In this document: positions 1-9,360 of the stretch, in pieces | Layout of the letters: every line of letters begins with the position of its first letter | Position numbering within the stretch: the first letter of the stretch is position 1 | Assembly: GCF_003123745.1 (NCBI RefSeq) | Contig: NZ_QETB01000004.1 | Location: 186,001 to 250,000, forward strand | Reading direction: 5' to 3' | Length of the DNA: 64,000 bases | From: Ancrocorticia populi | Lineage (GTDB): Bacteria > Actinomycetota > Actinomycetes > Actinomycetales > Actinomycetaceae | Program-made: the position numbers and the translations under genes | The notes under the pieces: model-generated | Database searches by the model: none | What the model was told of the DNA's origin: nothing | The model's input: only the letters and a program-made list of their open reading frames with translations

Positions 1-563
1 ATGTCCACGAGGAACGTGATGACCTTCTTCAGCCATCCGCCCTCATACTCGACGAGGTAAATGGCTGTGAAGACGCCGAGTGGAATCGCGATGAGCGCCG
101 TGGAGAGAGTAACCTCCAACGTGCCGATGATGGCATGGCCGGCACCGGGGACGGCCCCCTCTAGCGTCATGCCCTCTGTGGTGTGGTTGAGGAACGCGCC
201 AGACATGACGCCAAGACCGTTCACCACCACTGTGTACAGCAGCGAGAGCAGAGGCACCACGGCCAGCAGAAACGAGCCTCCGATGAGGGTTGTTGCTAGG
301 CGATCTGAACTGTGGCGCGCACCTTCGTAGTTGCGGGACAGGATGAGAATCGCGGCCAGATAGATCAGCACCGCCACTATCGTCATTCCCATGATGTTGG
401 ACGTCCCATCCGGGCCGCCGAAGGCCAGAACAGATGCCAGTGCTGACACGGCACCTACGGCCCACGGCACCCACTTGGGTAAACGCTTGGTCCCGGCCTT
501 CGTAGGGTCACCTACCTTGGGTTCCGCATCGTTTCTAACCGCGACGAATTCCGATTCACTCAT
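1..563 (-). CDS. pstA: Phosphate ABC transporter permease PstA (C-terminal part outside window)
   Basis: Integral membrane permease of the high-affinity phosphate importer PstSCAB. About 187 N-terminal residues are in the window; the frame is open at base 1, so the C-terminal part is missing. The start is the ATG at 563, inside a 4-base ATGA overlap with the pstC stop, so the two are translationally coupled. The visible part has a hydrophilic N terminus, then three hydrophobic segments (about residues 30-50, 55-75 and 90-115), and an ELEVTL-like stretch followed by IALPLGV-type residues typical of PstA (GTLEVTLSTALIAIPLG). Its place after pstS and pstC supports the call; pstB should follow beyond the left edge. 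Confidence 0.93.
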   Translation of the reverse strand, partial: MSESEFVAVRNDAEPKVGDPTKAGTKRLPKWVPWAVGAVSALASVLAFGGPDGTSNIMGMTIVAVLIYLAAILILSRNYEGARHSSDRLATTLIGGSFLLAVVPLLSLLYTVVVNGLGVMSGAFLNHTTEGMTLEGAVPGAGHAIIGTLEVTLSTALIAIPLGVFTAIYLVEYEGGWLKKVITFLVD

Positions 564-1663
564 GCGTTCGCTCCTGAAAACTCTGAATAACGGGCCATCA
601 CGCGGCGGGCAGCAAAGTTCACCACGAAGGTGAGGATGAACAAGAGCAGGCCGAGCCCGATGAGGAACTGGCGTTCAAGGCCACCTTGGGCTTCGGGCCA
701 GTTCAAGGCAATCTGTGAAGCGATCGTAGAGTGCTGGCCCGGGGACATCACGGAGAAGTTCACTTGGAGACCAGCGGATAGAACCATGAGGAGCGCCATC
801 GTTTCTCCGAGCGCACGGCCGAGGCCCAGCATCGCGGCCGAAACTATCCCAGATCGGCCAATAGGCAGCACCGTCATCCGGATCATCTCCCAGCGGGTAG
901 CACCAAGCCCAAGCGCTGCCTCTTCAAGGAGCTTGGGTGTTTGCAGGAATACTTCCCTGCACAGGGAGGTAATGATGGGAAGGATCATGATCGCCAGGAC
1001 TAGGCCACCCATCAGGATGTTGCGTGCGGGCGGGACGAAATGAACGAGGTCCGGGGTGAGCGGCCACCAGTCGAAGTTGTCCGCCATATAACCCATACCT
1101 GGGATGTTGCCTACCCACCATTCCATCGCGGGAGTGAGGATATCGGAGATCCACGCAAAGATCGGACGGATCACCGGCTCTAGGGTGTTCATTCCCCACA
1201 GCCCGAACACTACGGAGGGAATCGCGGCGAGGAGGTCTACAACGTAACCTAACGCTCCGGCGAACCGTCGCGGGGCGAAGTGAGAGATAAAGAGCGCGAT
1301 TCCGATGGCAAATGGTGTGGCCACCAAAAGGGCGATGGTCGCTGAGAGGACCGTGCCGAATAGAGCTGCTCCGGCGAACTGCCAGAAGCTCATACCGCGA
1401 GTGAATCCCACCTCGCTCTGAACGGTCTCATCCGATGCGATGAAAGCGGGGTAAGACTGCGATACAAGGAAGAAGGTTACCGCACCAAGCAGCAGGATGA
1501 TGATGATTCCTGCGCCCTTCGCGATACCGGCAAACACGGCATCGCCGCGTCCCTGAACGGCCTTCTTCTGTGGCCTCGTCGTTTTCGCTGGCGTTGCCGC
1601 CGCGGCCCCTTCAGACGCGTTCTTCGCTTTCTCAGGTAGTTTCACGATTGTCTCTGCTGCCAC
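560..1663 (-). CDS. pstC: Phosphate ABC transporter permease PstC
   Basis: Second permease subunit of PstSCAB. I place the start at the GTG at 1663 (367 aa), because AAGGAG lies 5 bases upstream (complement of 1669-1674). A longer in-frame GTG at 1726 overlaps the pstS stop but has no ribosome site. The N terminus is a roughly 50-residue Ala/Lys-rich cytoplasmic stretch. Six hydrophobic segments follow, with the ABC-permease EAA-type loop EEAALGLGATRWEMIRMTVLP and the GLGRALGETMA motif characteristic of PstC. It lies 59 bases after pstS and overlaps pstA by ATGA. Confidence 0.95.
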   Translation of the reverse strand: MAAETIVKLPEKAKNASEGAAAATPAKTTRPQKKAVQGRGDAVFAGIAKGAGIIIILLLGAVTFFLVSQSYPAFIASDETVQSEVGFTRGMSFWQFAGAALFGTVLSATIALLVATPFAIGIALFISHFAPRRFAGALGYVVDLLAAIPSVVFGLWGMNTLEPVIRPIFAWISDILTPAMEWWVGNIPGMGYMADNFDWWPLTPDLVHFVPPARNILMGGLVLAIMILPIITSLCREVFLQTPKLLEEAALGLGATRWEMIRMTVLPIGRSGIVSAAMLGLGRALGETMALLMVLSAGLQVNFSVMSPGQHSTIASQIALNWPEAQGGLERQFLIGLGLLLFILTFVVNFAARRVMARYSEFSGANA

Positions 1664-1722
1664 ATGTACTCCTTGTGCGGCGATGGGGCTGGATACTAGC
1701 CTGTAGTACCCAGCCCGGCCAA

Positions 1723-2838
1723 TCACTCAATGGTGTCAATTGCAGCCTGCACCTCGTCGCGCAGCTCATCGGAGATCGGGGCGTTTCCGCCACCAGCCTT
1801 CGTTGCAACTTCTTGGCCCTCGGCCGAAGCAACGTAGGTGAAGTAGGCCTTGACGTTCTCCGCCACGGCGGGATCGTCATATGTCTGGCAACCAATCAGA
1901 TAGCTGACCATCACGATCGGGTAAGCATCTTCAACCGAGCCGTCGCGCACCAGATCAAAGGAGATGATCGTGTCGGTTGCGTCCTCGGCTGGTGCCGAGT
2001 TATCAACGATTGCCGCAGCGGCCTCCGGCGAGTACTCGAGGAAATCTCCGCCCACCTCAATGTTTGCATGCTTGAGATCGCCAATCTGAGAGGCATCCGC
2101 GTAGGTCACTGATCCCTCAACTGACTGCGCGAGCTGGACAACACCCGAGGTCTTCTCAGCCGACTGCGTTCCGGTGCTTGGCCAGACTTCTCCGGGCTCT
2201 TCCGTCCACACATCCGGTGCCGCCTCAGCCAAGTAGGCCGTGAAGTTCTCCGTGGTACCGGACTTATCCGCACGGTTCACGGGGATAATATCCAGATCTG
2301 GGAGATCTGCGTCAGGGTTATCCGCTGCAATGGCCGGGTCGCTCCAGTTCGTGATATCTCCAGCGAAGATACCCGCCACGCTATCGGCGGAGAGGTTCAG
2401 CTCATCTACGCCCGGAAGGTTGTAGGCAACTGCAATTGGGGAAATGTAGACGGGAAGTTCCACGACCTCCCCACAAACGTTCTGAGCTTTCTCTAGCTCG
2501 TCAGCGGAGAGTGCTGCGTCGGAGGCGGCAAACTGGACCTGTCCACCAAGGAACTGCTCACGGCCCGTTCCAGATCCCGTGGCCTCGTAGTTGACGGTGA
2601 TTGCGGATTCGACTGACGAGAAGTTGTCGCGCCACGCCTGCTGTGCATTAGCCTGTGACGATGCTCCGGAGCCGTTGATGGTTCCGCCAGCGTCAGATCC
2701 GGAGGCAGCGGAATCACCTGTTGTGGAGCCGCCATTTGCCCCGTCACCCTGTGGGCCAGACGAGCAAGCAGAAAGCGTCAGGGCGATTGCACCGGCGAGA
2801 GCCGTTAGCCCTGCACCCTTGAAGCGTTCAGTTTTCAC
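1723..2838 (-). CDS. pstS: Phosphate-binding lipoprotein PstS
   Basis: Surface lipoprotein that captures phosphate for PstCAB. The likely start is GTG at 2838 (371 aa), with AAAGGA about 8 bases upstream; an ATG 9 bases earlier overlaps the ribosome site and is unlikely. The signal peptide ends in a lipobox (LTLSAC). A Ser/Gly/Asp-rich linker follows, then GSGASSQ and the phosphate-binding segments ATGSGTGREQF and NRADKSGTTENF, all typical of PstS. It is the first gene of the pst operon and sits directly behind a tandem PHO box, so induction on phosphate starvation is expected. Confidence 0.96.
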   Translation of the reverse strand: MKTERFKGAGLTALAGAIALTLSACSSGPQGDGANGGSTTGDSAASGSDAGGTINGSGASSQANAQQAWRDNFSSVESAITVNYEATGSGTGREQFLGGQVQFAASDAALSADELEKAQNVCGEVVELPVYISPIAVAYNLPGVDELNLSADSVAGIFAGDITNWSDPAIAADNPDADLPDLDIIPVNRADKSGTTENFTAYLAEAAPDVWTEEPGEVWPSTGTQSAEKTSGVVQLAQSVEGSVTYADASQIGDLKHANIEVGGDFLEYSPEAAAAIVDNSAPAEDATDTIISFDLVRDGSVEDAYPIVMVSYLIGCQTYDDPAVAENVKAYFTYVASAEGQEVATKAGGGNAPISDELRDEVQAAIDTIE

Positions 2839-2924
2839 GATGTGCATCCTTTGATGTCGCGAGGAGCGCACGGTGCGCTCACGAGCAACGATAAGGATGT
2901 ACTGTAACCGGGCAGCCAGCGGCT

Positions 2925-2942
2925 AGTGAACGGTCAGTGAAC
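2925..2942 (-). promoter_or_regulatory. PHO box: two 11-bp direct repeats upstream of pstS
   Basis: On the minus strand GTTCACT occurs twice with an exact 11-base period (complement of AGTGAAC at 2925-2931 and 2936-2942). This is the form of the actinobacterial PhoP site (direct repeats of GTTCACC type). It lies about 87 bases before the pstS start. The repeat is seen directly; PhoP binding is inference. Confidence 0.75.
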
Positions 2943-2996
2943 GTTCCCGTAAGGCGGGCCCGCGGAGGAGACATTGCCCTCCCCGAAACACATTCT

Positions 2997-3066
2997 TGAC
3001 GCAATCCCGGTGAGCTTGTTCAAGGTCTGACGCAATCCCGGTGAGCTTTTTAGAGAGCTGACGCAG
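2997..3066. repeat. Tandem intergenic repeat, 31-bp period
   Basis: A 21-base unit beginning TGACGCAATCCCGG is present identically at 2997-3017 and 3028-3048. A diverged third start (TGACGCAG) is at 3059, so the period is 31 bases. The TGACGCAA word also opens the dispersed repeats at 39104, 43383 and 54054. It lies between the Nudix gene end and the pstS promoter. Confidence 0.7.
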
Positions 3067-3098
3067 AATTTGGATTGCCGGGCTAGCGGGCGATAGTC

Positions 3099-4181
3099 CT
3101 ATCGAGTGGTGGGGCGATACTGCTCCACCGCTACAACTTGTGCTGCCCTCCCATAGGGATGCGCCACATGCGCCACAAAAAGCTCACCAGTTTTCAAATA
3201 CGGATCCTTCGCCGGGATCTTCTTCGATAATCCGTTGGGCGATCGATCACTCACCGATTTGAACACGCTGGGGAGCGTGGGCCTATGCAGACACACAACT
3301 ACGGTCTCCTGCGCTTCCCTAATCAGATCACGCACCGCGCGAGCAACGGGCTTTTTATGCTTGGAGTACGCGTGCTCGGTCAGCTCGGGCCTCTCGATGA
3401 TTCGCAGATGTGCGGCATCGGCGTACGGCTGTAGCGTATCCATGCATCTCACCCACGGCGAGGACGTTACTTGCCGCGCACCATACGCGTCGAGCTGACG
3501 CGCGATTACCTTGGCTTGCTCCTTGCCACGGGCTGTCAAGGGGCGGGTCTCTTCCGTGCCCTTGCCCTTTTGCCAGTTGGATCTCTTCACCGCCCGGGCG
3601 TGACGCACCAAGATGACTGGCGTCGTATCCAGCTTACCGTCGCTCCACATATCAACAACGCGGCCCAGAACCTCACGGTCCTGCTCGGAGGTCAGCATCA
3701 CCATGGCCTCGGAGAGCGGAACCCACAACACCTGATCAATTTCATTCTTAGAAGCTGGCTTAATCTTCGGCCGCGCCTTGAGAGCCGGATGGCTAGACTC
3801 CAACTCATGGCATACCCAGTAGGTCACTTCTTTAAGTAGCCCATTAGCCAAGCGGTATCTGATCGTCCCTGCCGGGCGGCTGAGCGCAACGTTCAGCTGG
3901 GTCTCCTCGGTGATCTCGCGGATTGCACACGTGCGAAGATCCTCGTTTTCCTTGATCTTTCCTTTTGGGAAGGACCAATCGTCATACCGGGGACGATGGA
4001 TCAGTACAACCTCGAGCCGTCGCCCACGTCTGCGCCAGACGATACCGCCCGCTGCACGCAGGTCAGATTTGGTGCTCTGCGTTGGCTGACGCTTGTGTGC
4101 GCCACCCGCCTTTTCATCACGAAGTACGCTATCCGGCTCCCCCGGTTCACCATTCGCCTCAACCTCAAGATCTCCGCTCAT
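3099..4181 (-). CDS. Nudix hydrolase fused to histidine phosphatase (MutT1-like)
   Basis: Two-domain protein of 360 aa. Residues 41-180 form a Nudix domain with a Nudix box at about 74-96 (GKIKENE...REITEET), which differs from the consensus in having TQ-L instead of x-G-U at its end. Residues 186-355 form a histidine phosphatase (phosphoglycerate-mutase fold) with the RHA catalytic motif at His194. This order matches mycobacterial MutT1, which hydrolyses 8-oxo-(d)GTP and diadenosine polyphosphates; the substrate here is inferred. It begins 2 bases after ppk ends and is surely cotranscribed with it. Confidence 0.9.
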   Translation of the reverse strand: MSGDLEVEANGEPGEPDSVLRDEKAGGAHKRQPTQSTKSDLRAAGGIVWRRRGRRLEVVLIHRPRYDDWSFPKGKIKENEDLRTCAIREITEETQLNVALSRPAGTIRYRLANGLLKEVTYWVCHELESSHPALKARPKIKPASKNEIDQVLWVPLSEAMVMLTSEQDREVLGRVVDMWSDGKLDTTPVILVRHARAVKRSNWQKGKGTEETRPLTARGKEQAKVIARQLDAYGARQVTSSPWVRCMDTLQPYADAAHLRIIERPELTEHAYSKHKKPVARAVRDLIREAQETVVVCLHRPTLPSVFKSVSDRSPNGLSKKIPAKDPYLKTGELFVAHVAHPYGRAAQVVAVEQYRPTTR

Positions 4182-4183
4182 CG

Positions 4184-6646
4184 CTACCTACCCGCTACCC
4201 GCGAGCGCGCCTGACGCATGAGGAGCTCCTGAATGTCCTGAAGCGGACGGCCCTTTGGACTGAGGTGGTGGCGGACCCACCCATCAGGCTCCAAATGCCA
4301 GGAGCTGGTGGTATCCGCACACGCCACATCCAACATGTCCACGAGGGTCTTGATCATGACCGGATCGGTGATCCGGATGAGCGCTTCGATGCGGCGATCG
4401 AGGTTGCGATGCATGAGATCGGCGGATCCGATGAAGACGTCTGTGTCGCCGTCGTCGCAAAAAGCGTAAATACGGGAGTGCTCCAAAAAGCGACCTAGAA
4501 TCGAACGTACCCTGATGTTATCGGAGAGCCCAGGGATACCCGCGCGCAGGCCGCAGATACCGCGAACTTGGATATCAACGGGCACGCCCGCCTGACTGGC
4601 TCGGTAGAGCGCGTCGATCGTCTTCTCATCGACGAGTGAGTTGGCCTTCAGCTTGATCCACGCGTCTTTCCCGGCCTTCTTGTTGGCAATCTCGCGCTCG
4701 ATGCGATCTATCAGGCCGGCGCGGATTCCCGTGGGTGCCACGAGCAGACGGTGGAACTTGGCCTGCGGGGCGTAACCCGAAAGCTGGTTGAACAGCCGAG
4801 TAAGATCTTGGCCGACGTCTCGGTCGCACGTGAGCAAGCCGAGATCCTCATAGCCACGCGCAGTCTTGGGGTTGTAATTGCCGGTGCCCACGTGGCAGTA
4901 CCGCCGCAGTCCCTCGGCTTCCTGGCGTACCACGAGGCAAAGCTTGCAGTGAGTTTTTAACCCAACGATCCCGTACACAACGTGCACGCCCGCGTGCTCC
5001 AACTTGCGGGCCCATTCGATGTTGGCCTGCTCGTCAAATCGCGCCTTAATCTCCACCACGGCTAGTACCTGCTTGCCGGCACGGGCCGCCCGAATCAGGG
5101 CATCAATGATCGGCGAATCTCCCGATGTCCGGTACAGGGTCTGCTTGATGGCAAGCACATCCGGATCATCCGCCGCCTGCGCAATGAACTGCTGGACCGA
5201 GGTAGAAAAAGATTCGTATGGGTGATGCAGAAGAATGTCGTGGCTGCGGATCGATTCGAAGACGTCGCCCGGCTTCGCCGATTCCACTTCTGCCAGCCCG
5301 TAGGAGGTGACGGGAACGTAGCGCGGATACTTCAGGTTGGGGCGGTCAAGATCATGCACAACGTTAAGGCCCGTGAGGTCCAACGGTGCGGGAAGCTCAA
5401 ACACATCCTCGCTGCGCACTCCCAATTCGCGTACCAAAATGCTTCGCACATGCGAGGACATCTTCTGCTCGATTTCTAGGCGCACCGCGGGCCCGAAGCG
5501 CCGGCGCACCAGCTCCTTCTCAAGGGCAGTCAGGAGGTTCTCAGCATCGTCCTCTTCAACCTCTAGGTCCTCGTTTCGCGTGACCCGGAAATTGTGATAC
5601 TCCAATACCTCCATGCCGGGGAAGAGTTGATCGAGGTGTGCGCCAATCACTTCTTCTAATGGCACATACTTTGTGCGGCCTTCAACGTCCACCGGAACGT
5701 CTTCTGGCTTATATGGACGGCCCTCTGCATCCACCGCGATGAAACGAGGCAGCAGTTCTGGCACCTTAATCCGGGCAAACAGGTTCTTGCCAGTCTTCTG
5801 GTTGCGCAGCACCACGGCAAGGTTCAAGGAGAGACCCGAGATGTAGGGGAACGGATGCGCGGGGTCCACTGCCAAAGGCGTCAGTACCGGGAAGATCTGC
5901 TTCTTGAAGAACTTACGGAGCCTACCCGTTTCCTGATCCGGCAGGTCCTTCCAGTGCAGGATATCAATGCCTACATCAGCCAGCTTTGGCTGAATATCTT
6001 TGAGGAACACGTCGGCATGCCGGGACATAAGCTCCTGAGCACGCTCGATAATCCCGTCGAGTGTTTGCCGGGGGCTGAGGCCCGAGGCACCCGGAACGGC
6101 CACGCCCATCGCGATCCTCCGCTTGAGCCCAGCCACGCGAACCATGAAGAACTCGTCTAGGTTCGAGGCGAAGATCGCTAGGAACCACGCACGCTCCAGA
6201 ATGGGAAGATCCTGATCCTCCGCCTGTTCCAGCACGCGCTCGTTGAACGCCAACCACGAGAGCTCACGATCAGCAAAACGCCCCTCGGGCAGCGTCGACT
6301 CATCGAGCGAACGCCGCGAGCGCTTTGCCTCCTCGCGCGCCTGACGCGCCATATCTACCAGTGAGGTTGTTGAGACCGCAGAACCGAGGCGAAGGCGTGC
6401 CTTTCGGCGAGCACGCTCGGCAAGCTGCTCATCCTCATCCACCACTCCTAGGGCAACCTCTTCATCCTCCAGATCCGGATCTTGCTCGTCGGTCAGCTGG
6501 GGGCCGGGTGCGCGGTGCGCCTCCGGAGCCGTCACCTGATCCGCGTCCGCCGGAACGACCTGCGATCCCTCATGAGCCTCTGGCGCAACGGCCTGTTCGG
6601 CTTCCGGCTCTGGCTGTCGCGTCGCTTCGGTGTACTCATCTGCCAC
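4184..6646 (-). CDS. ppk: Polyphosphate kinase 1
   Basis: Makes inorganic polyphosphate reversibly from ATP. It is 820 aa, longer than the usual ~690-740, owing to an acidic Glu/Ala/Pro-rich N-terminal extension of about 115 residues. The conserved core begins at [20 protein letters not shown]. The autophosphorylated histidine is His585 in HVGTGNYN, and the second conserved histidine is about His723 in [15 protein letters not shown] and the C-terminal phospholipase-D-like domains are intact. It is followed immediately by the MutT1-like gene and then by pst, giving a phosphate-metabolism block. Confidence 0.97.
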   Translation of the reverse strand: MADEYTEATRQPEPEAEQAVAPEAHEGSQVVPADADQVTAPEAHRAPGPQLTDEQDPDLEDEEVALGVVDEDEQLAERARRKARLRLGSAVSTTSLVDMARQAREEAKRSRRSLDESTLPEGRFADRELSWLAFNERVLEQAEDQDLPILERAWFLAIFASNLDEFFMVRVAGLKRRIAMGVAVPGASGLSPRQTLDGIIERAQELMSRHADVFLKDIQPKLADVGIDILHWKDLPDQETGRLRKFFKKQIFPVLTPLAVDPAHPFPYISGLSLNLAVVLRNQKTGKNLFARIKVPELLPRFIAVDAEGRPYKPEDVPVDVEGRTKYVPLEEVIGAHLDQLFPGMEVLEYHNFRVTRNEDLEVEEDDAENLLTALEKELVRRRFGPAVRLEIEQKMSSHVRSILVRELGVRSEDVFELPAPLDLTGLNVVHDLDRPNLKYPRYVPVTSYGLAEVESAKPGDVFESIRSHDILLHHPYESFSTSVQQFIAQAADDPDVLAIKQTLYRTSGDSPIIDALIRAARAGKQVLAVVEIKARFDEQANIEWARKLEHAGVHVVYGIVGLKTHCKLCLVVRQEAEGLRRYCHVGTGNYNPKTARGYEDLGLLTCDRDVGQDLTRLFNQLSGYAPQAKFHRLLVAPTGIRAGLIDRIEREIANKKAGKDAWIKLKANSLVDEKTIDALYRASQAGVPVDIQVRGICGLRAGIPGLSDNIRVRSILGRFLEHSRIYAFCDDGDTDVFIGSADLMHRNLDRRIEALIRITDPVMIKTLVDMLDVACADTTSSWHLEPDGWVRHHLSPKGRPLQDIQELLMRQARSRVAGR

Positions 6647-6755
6647 GAGTGTTTCCCCTAGATTGCTGGATTCGGAATGGATTCAAGTTCTGATTCTTAG
6701 AGCGTATTGGCCCATAGAAACACCTCGACTAAGAAGCATTCTCGGCCTTTCGCCG

Positions 6756-7385
6756 CTACTCCAGAAGCCCCTCGGATGCCAGGGCAGCCGCGTGCCTAAA
6801 CTCCGCCGAAGTTGTGAGCATGGCCCGATCACGCCGCGTGACCGCCGTTGCCAACTGGTCCTCGTCAGATTCAATCCATTCGGCCTTAACTTCCCCGAGG
6901 AAATTCGTGATCCGGGCCGAGTCCGTCAGGACATCCTCGAAGGCGCCCTCAAATGTTCCCGCCAGCACAGTGTTCCACTCTTGAAGTACGGTGCCCGGCT
7001 TGGGAGTCATGGACACCTTCAGCTCACCGTCCGCGCCCTGAGACTTCATGAGGTCAACAACTTTTTCAAAGCGATCAGATACCGCGCGCCCATTGCGCCG
7101 TATCCACTCCCGCAAAAGGTAGCCTCGCCAGAGGATGCCCGGCAGTGTGTCCTCGGGAGATTTGACCCATGACTCCGCAAGAACGTCTACCCCTTCATCG
7201 TCCACGAGCGCGATAATGCGCTTGACCGCCTCAAGATCTTGCTCCGCCCGGGCTTGGCCAAGCGGCACAAGTGCCTGAGCTGAGGTGTGGGCCAACTCGG
7301 AGTTGTAGGCCACATCCGAATCGCCTTCGATGGCTTCAATCTGTTCCGCGTCTAGCTGGGCCGGACGCCGTGGTGTTCTGCTCAT
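6756..7385 (-). CDS. Conserved hypothetical protein
   Basis: I do not recognise this 209-aa protein. The start ATG at 7385 is chosen for its strong AAGGAGG site 5 bases upstream; a longer frame to 7427 lacks one. The N terminus is basic (SRTPRRP). The rest looks soluble and largely helical, with no signal peptide or membrane segment, and includes a basic LREWIRRNGR stretch near residue 100. It is in the same direction as ppk, 109 bases upstream of it. Confidence 0.75.
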   Translation of the reverse strand: MSRTPRRPAQLDAEQIEAIEGDSDVAYNSELAHTSAQALVPLGQARAEQDLEAVKRIIALVDDEGVDVLAESWVKSPEDTLPGILWRGYLLREWIRRNGRAVSDRFEKVVDLMKSQGADGELKVSMTPKPGTVLQEWNTVLAGTFEGAFEDVLTDSARITNFLGEVKAEWIESDEDQLATAVTRRDRAMLTTSAEFRHAAALASEGLLE

Positions 7386-7597
7386 GGCAACCTCCTTCAG
7401 TGCTTTCCCTATTGTCTCGCAGATCACGTACTAATGGGAAACTTCCACCAAATCACCTACACGTGAATACCCTGACGGATCCCGCTCGGATAGCCGCCCA
7501 CCATTAGGCGCAAGGTCACGCCGTACCAATGTGACGCGGCCACCCGCGGCGCGTATCATGGTAGCGCTGAGCCTCCGCATCATGCAGGGTTCGGCAA

Positions 7598-7672
7598 GGG
7601 CCTATAGCTCAACGGCAGAGCATCGGACTTTTAATCCGCTGGTTCTGGGTTCGAATCCCAGTGGGCCTACCA
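7598..7672 (+). tRNA. tRNA-Lys (anticodon TTT), site of element integration
   Basis: The cloverleaf reads: acceptor GGGCCTA pairing with TGGGCCT, D arm GCTC/GAGC, anticodon loop CTTTTAA (anticodon TTT), T arm CTGGG-TTCGAAT-CCCAG, encoded CCA. The 3' 46 bases are the attL core, so the functional gene is part host and part element. A second copy of these 46 bases at 18165-18210 is the displaced host 3' end. Confidence 0.96.
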
Positions 7673-8811
7673 TCCAAACCCGCTACATCTAGCGGATCCA
7701 CCACATCATCAAGATTCACTCGCTCAAGGCCGGTGCACTTTCGGTGCACATCAGCCCGAGCCGCTTCCATCTTCTCCGCCACCGAATCAAGGTCATCGTC
7801 AAACAGGTCCGCGTATATATCTAGCGTCATGGCGGCGCTCTTATGCCCAAGCATCCTCTGAACCGCTTTCACGTTCGCCCCGGCGCTCACCGCCAACGAT
7901 GCGGCCGTATGCCGAAGATCATGAGGCGTAATCCCAAGCTTGAGTTTCTTGACAGCATCATCAAAACAACGGCGACGGAAATTCCGTAACCTCAACGGCC
8001 CACCATTAGGCGAAGTGAACACAAGGTCATCGTCAGACTTCCCTTCCATATGGGTGGCAAGTTCATTAGCGATAGACCTCAGGATCGGGACTGTTCGGAT
8101 CTGGTGAGTCTTAGGTGTACCTGTCACGAGCCGCCCACTAATCTCAGTGGTTGACTCCGCGACCGTCAGGCGACACTTCTCAAGATCCACCCTGCCGACT
8201 CGCAACGCTGCAAGCTCCCCAAACCGTAGGCCGCAATATCCCAGCACGAGCACCACCAGCGCATCGGCCCCACACTGGCCCGCCAACCGCTCCAATTCCT
8301 CGCTAGACAGGTAGTGCTTCTCCCTCTCGCCCACACGAGGCAGCGCAACCCTCTTCGCCGGATTATGAGCAATCTTCCCAGCGAGCACCGCATCATCAAG
8401 CATCAACGACATAACCCGATGAGCTTGCCGAACCGTAGCGGGAGACAGACCAGACTCCGATAATCCACGCACCCACTCCCCCACATCCGCGAACATCACT
8501 TTATTCAACGGCACATTAGCCCAGGTGGGGAGAATCTGGACCTTGAGCAGGCCCTCATATCGTGCCCGAGTGGACGGCTTCAACTGCACTTGCGACTTCA
8601 CCCACGGATCAGCCCACTCGCCCAGTTTGATACGCCCACTAGCGGGATCCACATAGCTCCCAGTGTTCAAGCTGGCTTCTATAGATGTCCGGTACCTATC
8701 AGCGTCACTCTTCTTCTTGAACGACTTCGAACGCTGTTTAGCGTCAGGATCACGCCACCGCACAAGCCACGTGACCTTACCGTCACGGACCCGCTTACTT
8801 ACCTTCGCCAT
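7609..8811 (-). CDS. int: Tyrosine recombinase integrase
   Basis: Catalyses site-specific integration into tRNA-Lys. From the ATG at 8811 it is 400 aa; a longer in-frame GTG at 8829 is possible. Residues 1-60 are an Arm-binding-type N-terminal domain, 63-150 the SAM-like core-binding domain, and 165-345 the catalytic domain with Arg196, His297, Arg300, His323 and Tyr333. Residues 381-395 are encoded by the antisense of the attL core and residues 396-400 plus the stop by host tRNA sequence, so the end of the protein depends on integration. The start overlaps the upstream gene by 17 bases. Confidence 0.96.
   Translation of the reverse strand: MAKVSKRVRDGKVTWLVRWRDPDAKQRSKSFKKKSDADRYRTSIEASLNTGSYVDPASGRIKLGEWADPWVKSQVQLKPSTRARYEGLLKVQILPTWANVPLNKVMFADVGEWVRGLSESGLSPATVRQAHRVMSLMLDDAVLAGKIAHNPAKRVALPRVGEREKHYLSSEELERLAGQCGADALVVLVLGYCGLRFGELAALRVGRVDLEKCRLTVAESTTEISGRLVTGTPKTHQIRTVPILRSIANELATHMEGKSDDDLVFTSPNGGPLRLRNFRRRCFDDAVKKLKLGITPHDLRHTAASLAVSAGANVKAVQRMLGHKSAAMTLDIYADLFDDDLDSVAEKMEAARADVHRKCTGLERVNLDDVVDPLDVAGLDGRPTGIRTQNQRIKSPMLCR
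7627..7672 (+). repeat. attL core (46-bp direct repeat)
   Basis: The 46 bases from ACTTTTAATC to CCTACCA are identical to 18165-18210. They cover the anticodon loop to the CCA end of tRNA-Lys. The flanking bases differ on both sides, fixing the core length. Confidence 0.95.
7732..7749. promoter_or_regulatory. Putative integrase arm-type site (left)
   Basis: GGTGCACTT followed by TC and GGTGCAC gives two GGTGCAC words with an 11-base period. It lies 59 bases inside the attL core and within the integrase coding region. The same arrangement recurs at 18039-18056 on the other side of the joined core. Confidence 0.5.
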
Positions 8812-9313
8812 CAAGGAAACCCTTCTCACGCGCCTTACGGATCCAGCGCGTAGCCGTAGCGGGCGGAAGTTTCAGGGAAACCTGAACAAACCACGAGGGT
8901 GCTAAACCTATGGTGTTGGCCAACTTATATGAACGGGCAACCCGTTTGAGGGAATCAGGCACAGGCCCCATCGCCTTCAATAGGTCGAGATCTTCGGTGT
9001 CGAAATCTTGGAGGCGAACACCCAACTTTTCCTCTATATCTCCGGTCAACGCCATCAAGGGTATTGATGACGTCGGAATTAACCGGAGATCGGTCGAACT
9101 TATCTCTCCACCGTCCTGAGCACGGACCCTCACTGACGTCGTGCGAATAAGGTTCTTGTCGCCCACTAAATCTAACTCAGCCTCAAAATCTAAATCTCGA
9201 CCCTCTTCCACAACCGTGCCTATTACCGTGCACGGGACGTCAACTTCAATGCCTTCAATTACAGCAAAAGGCTTACTGCGTGAGTCCGTCCTCACCTCTT
9301 CGATGGTGTACAT
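8795..9313 (-). CDS. Hypothetical protein with C-terminal HTH-like segment; candidate element regulator
   Basis: A 172-aa soluble protein that I cannot name. The first 90 residues look beta-rich. The C terminus (about 135-170) reads like a helix-turn-helix: APSWFVQVSL, LPPATATRWIRKAREKGF. It is upstream of and overlaps int, and is divergent from the excisionase/replication operon. This is the place where a satellite's master repressor usually sits, so a regulatory role is plausible but unproven. No clear ribosome site precedes the ATG, so it may be leaderless. Confidence 0.7.
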   Translation of the reverse strand: MYTIEEVRTDSRSKPFAVIEGIEVDVPCTVIGTVVEEGRDLDFEAELDLVGDKNLIRTTSVRVRAQDGGEISSTDLRLIPTSSIPLMALTGDIEEKLGVRLQDFDTEDLDLLKAMGPVPDSLKRVARSYKLANTIGLAPSWFVQVSLKLPPATATRWIRKAREKGFLDGEGK

Positions 9314-9360
9314 GCCTCAACACTATGCCACTGATTGATTCCTGACAATCCTCGATCAGC

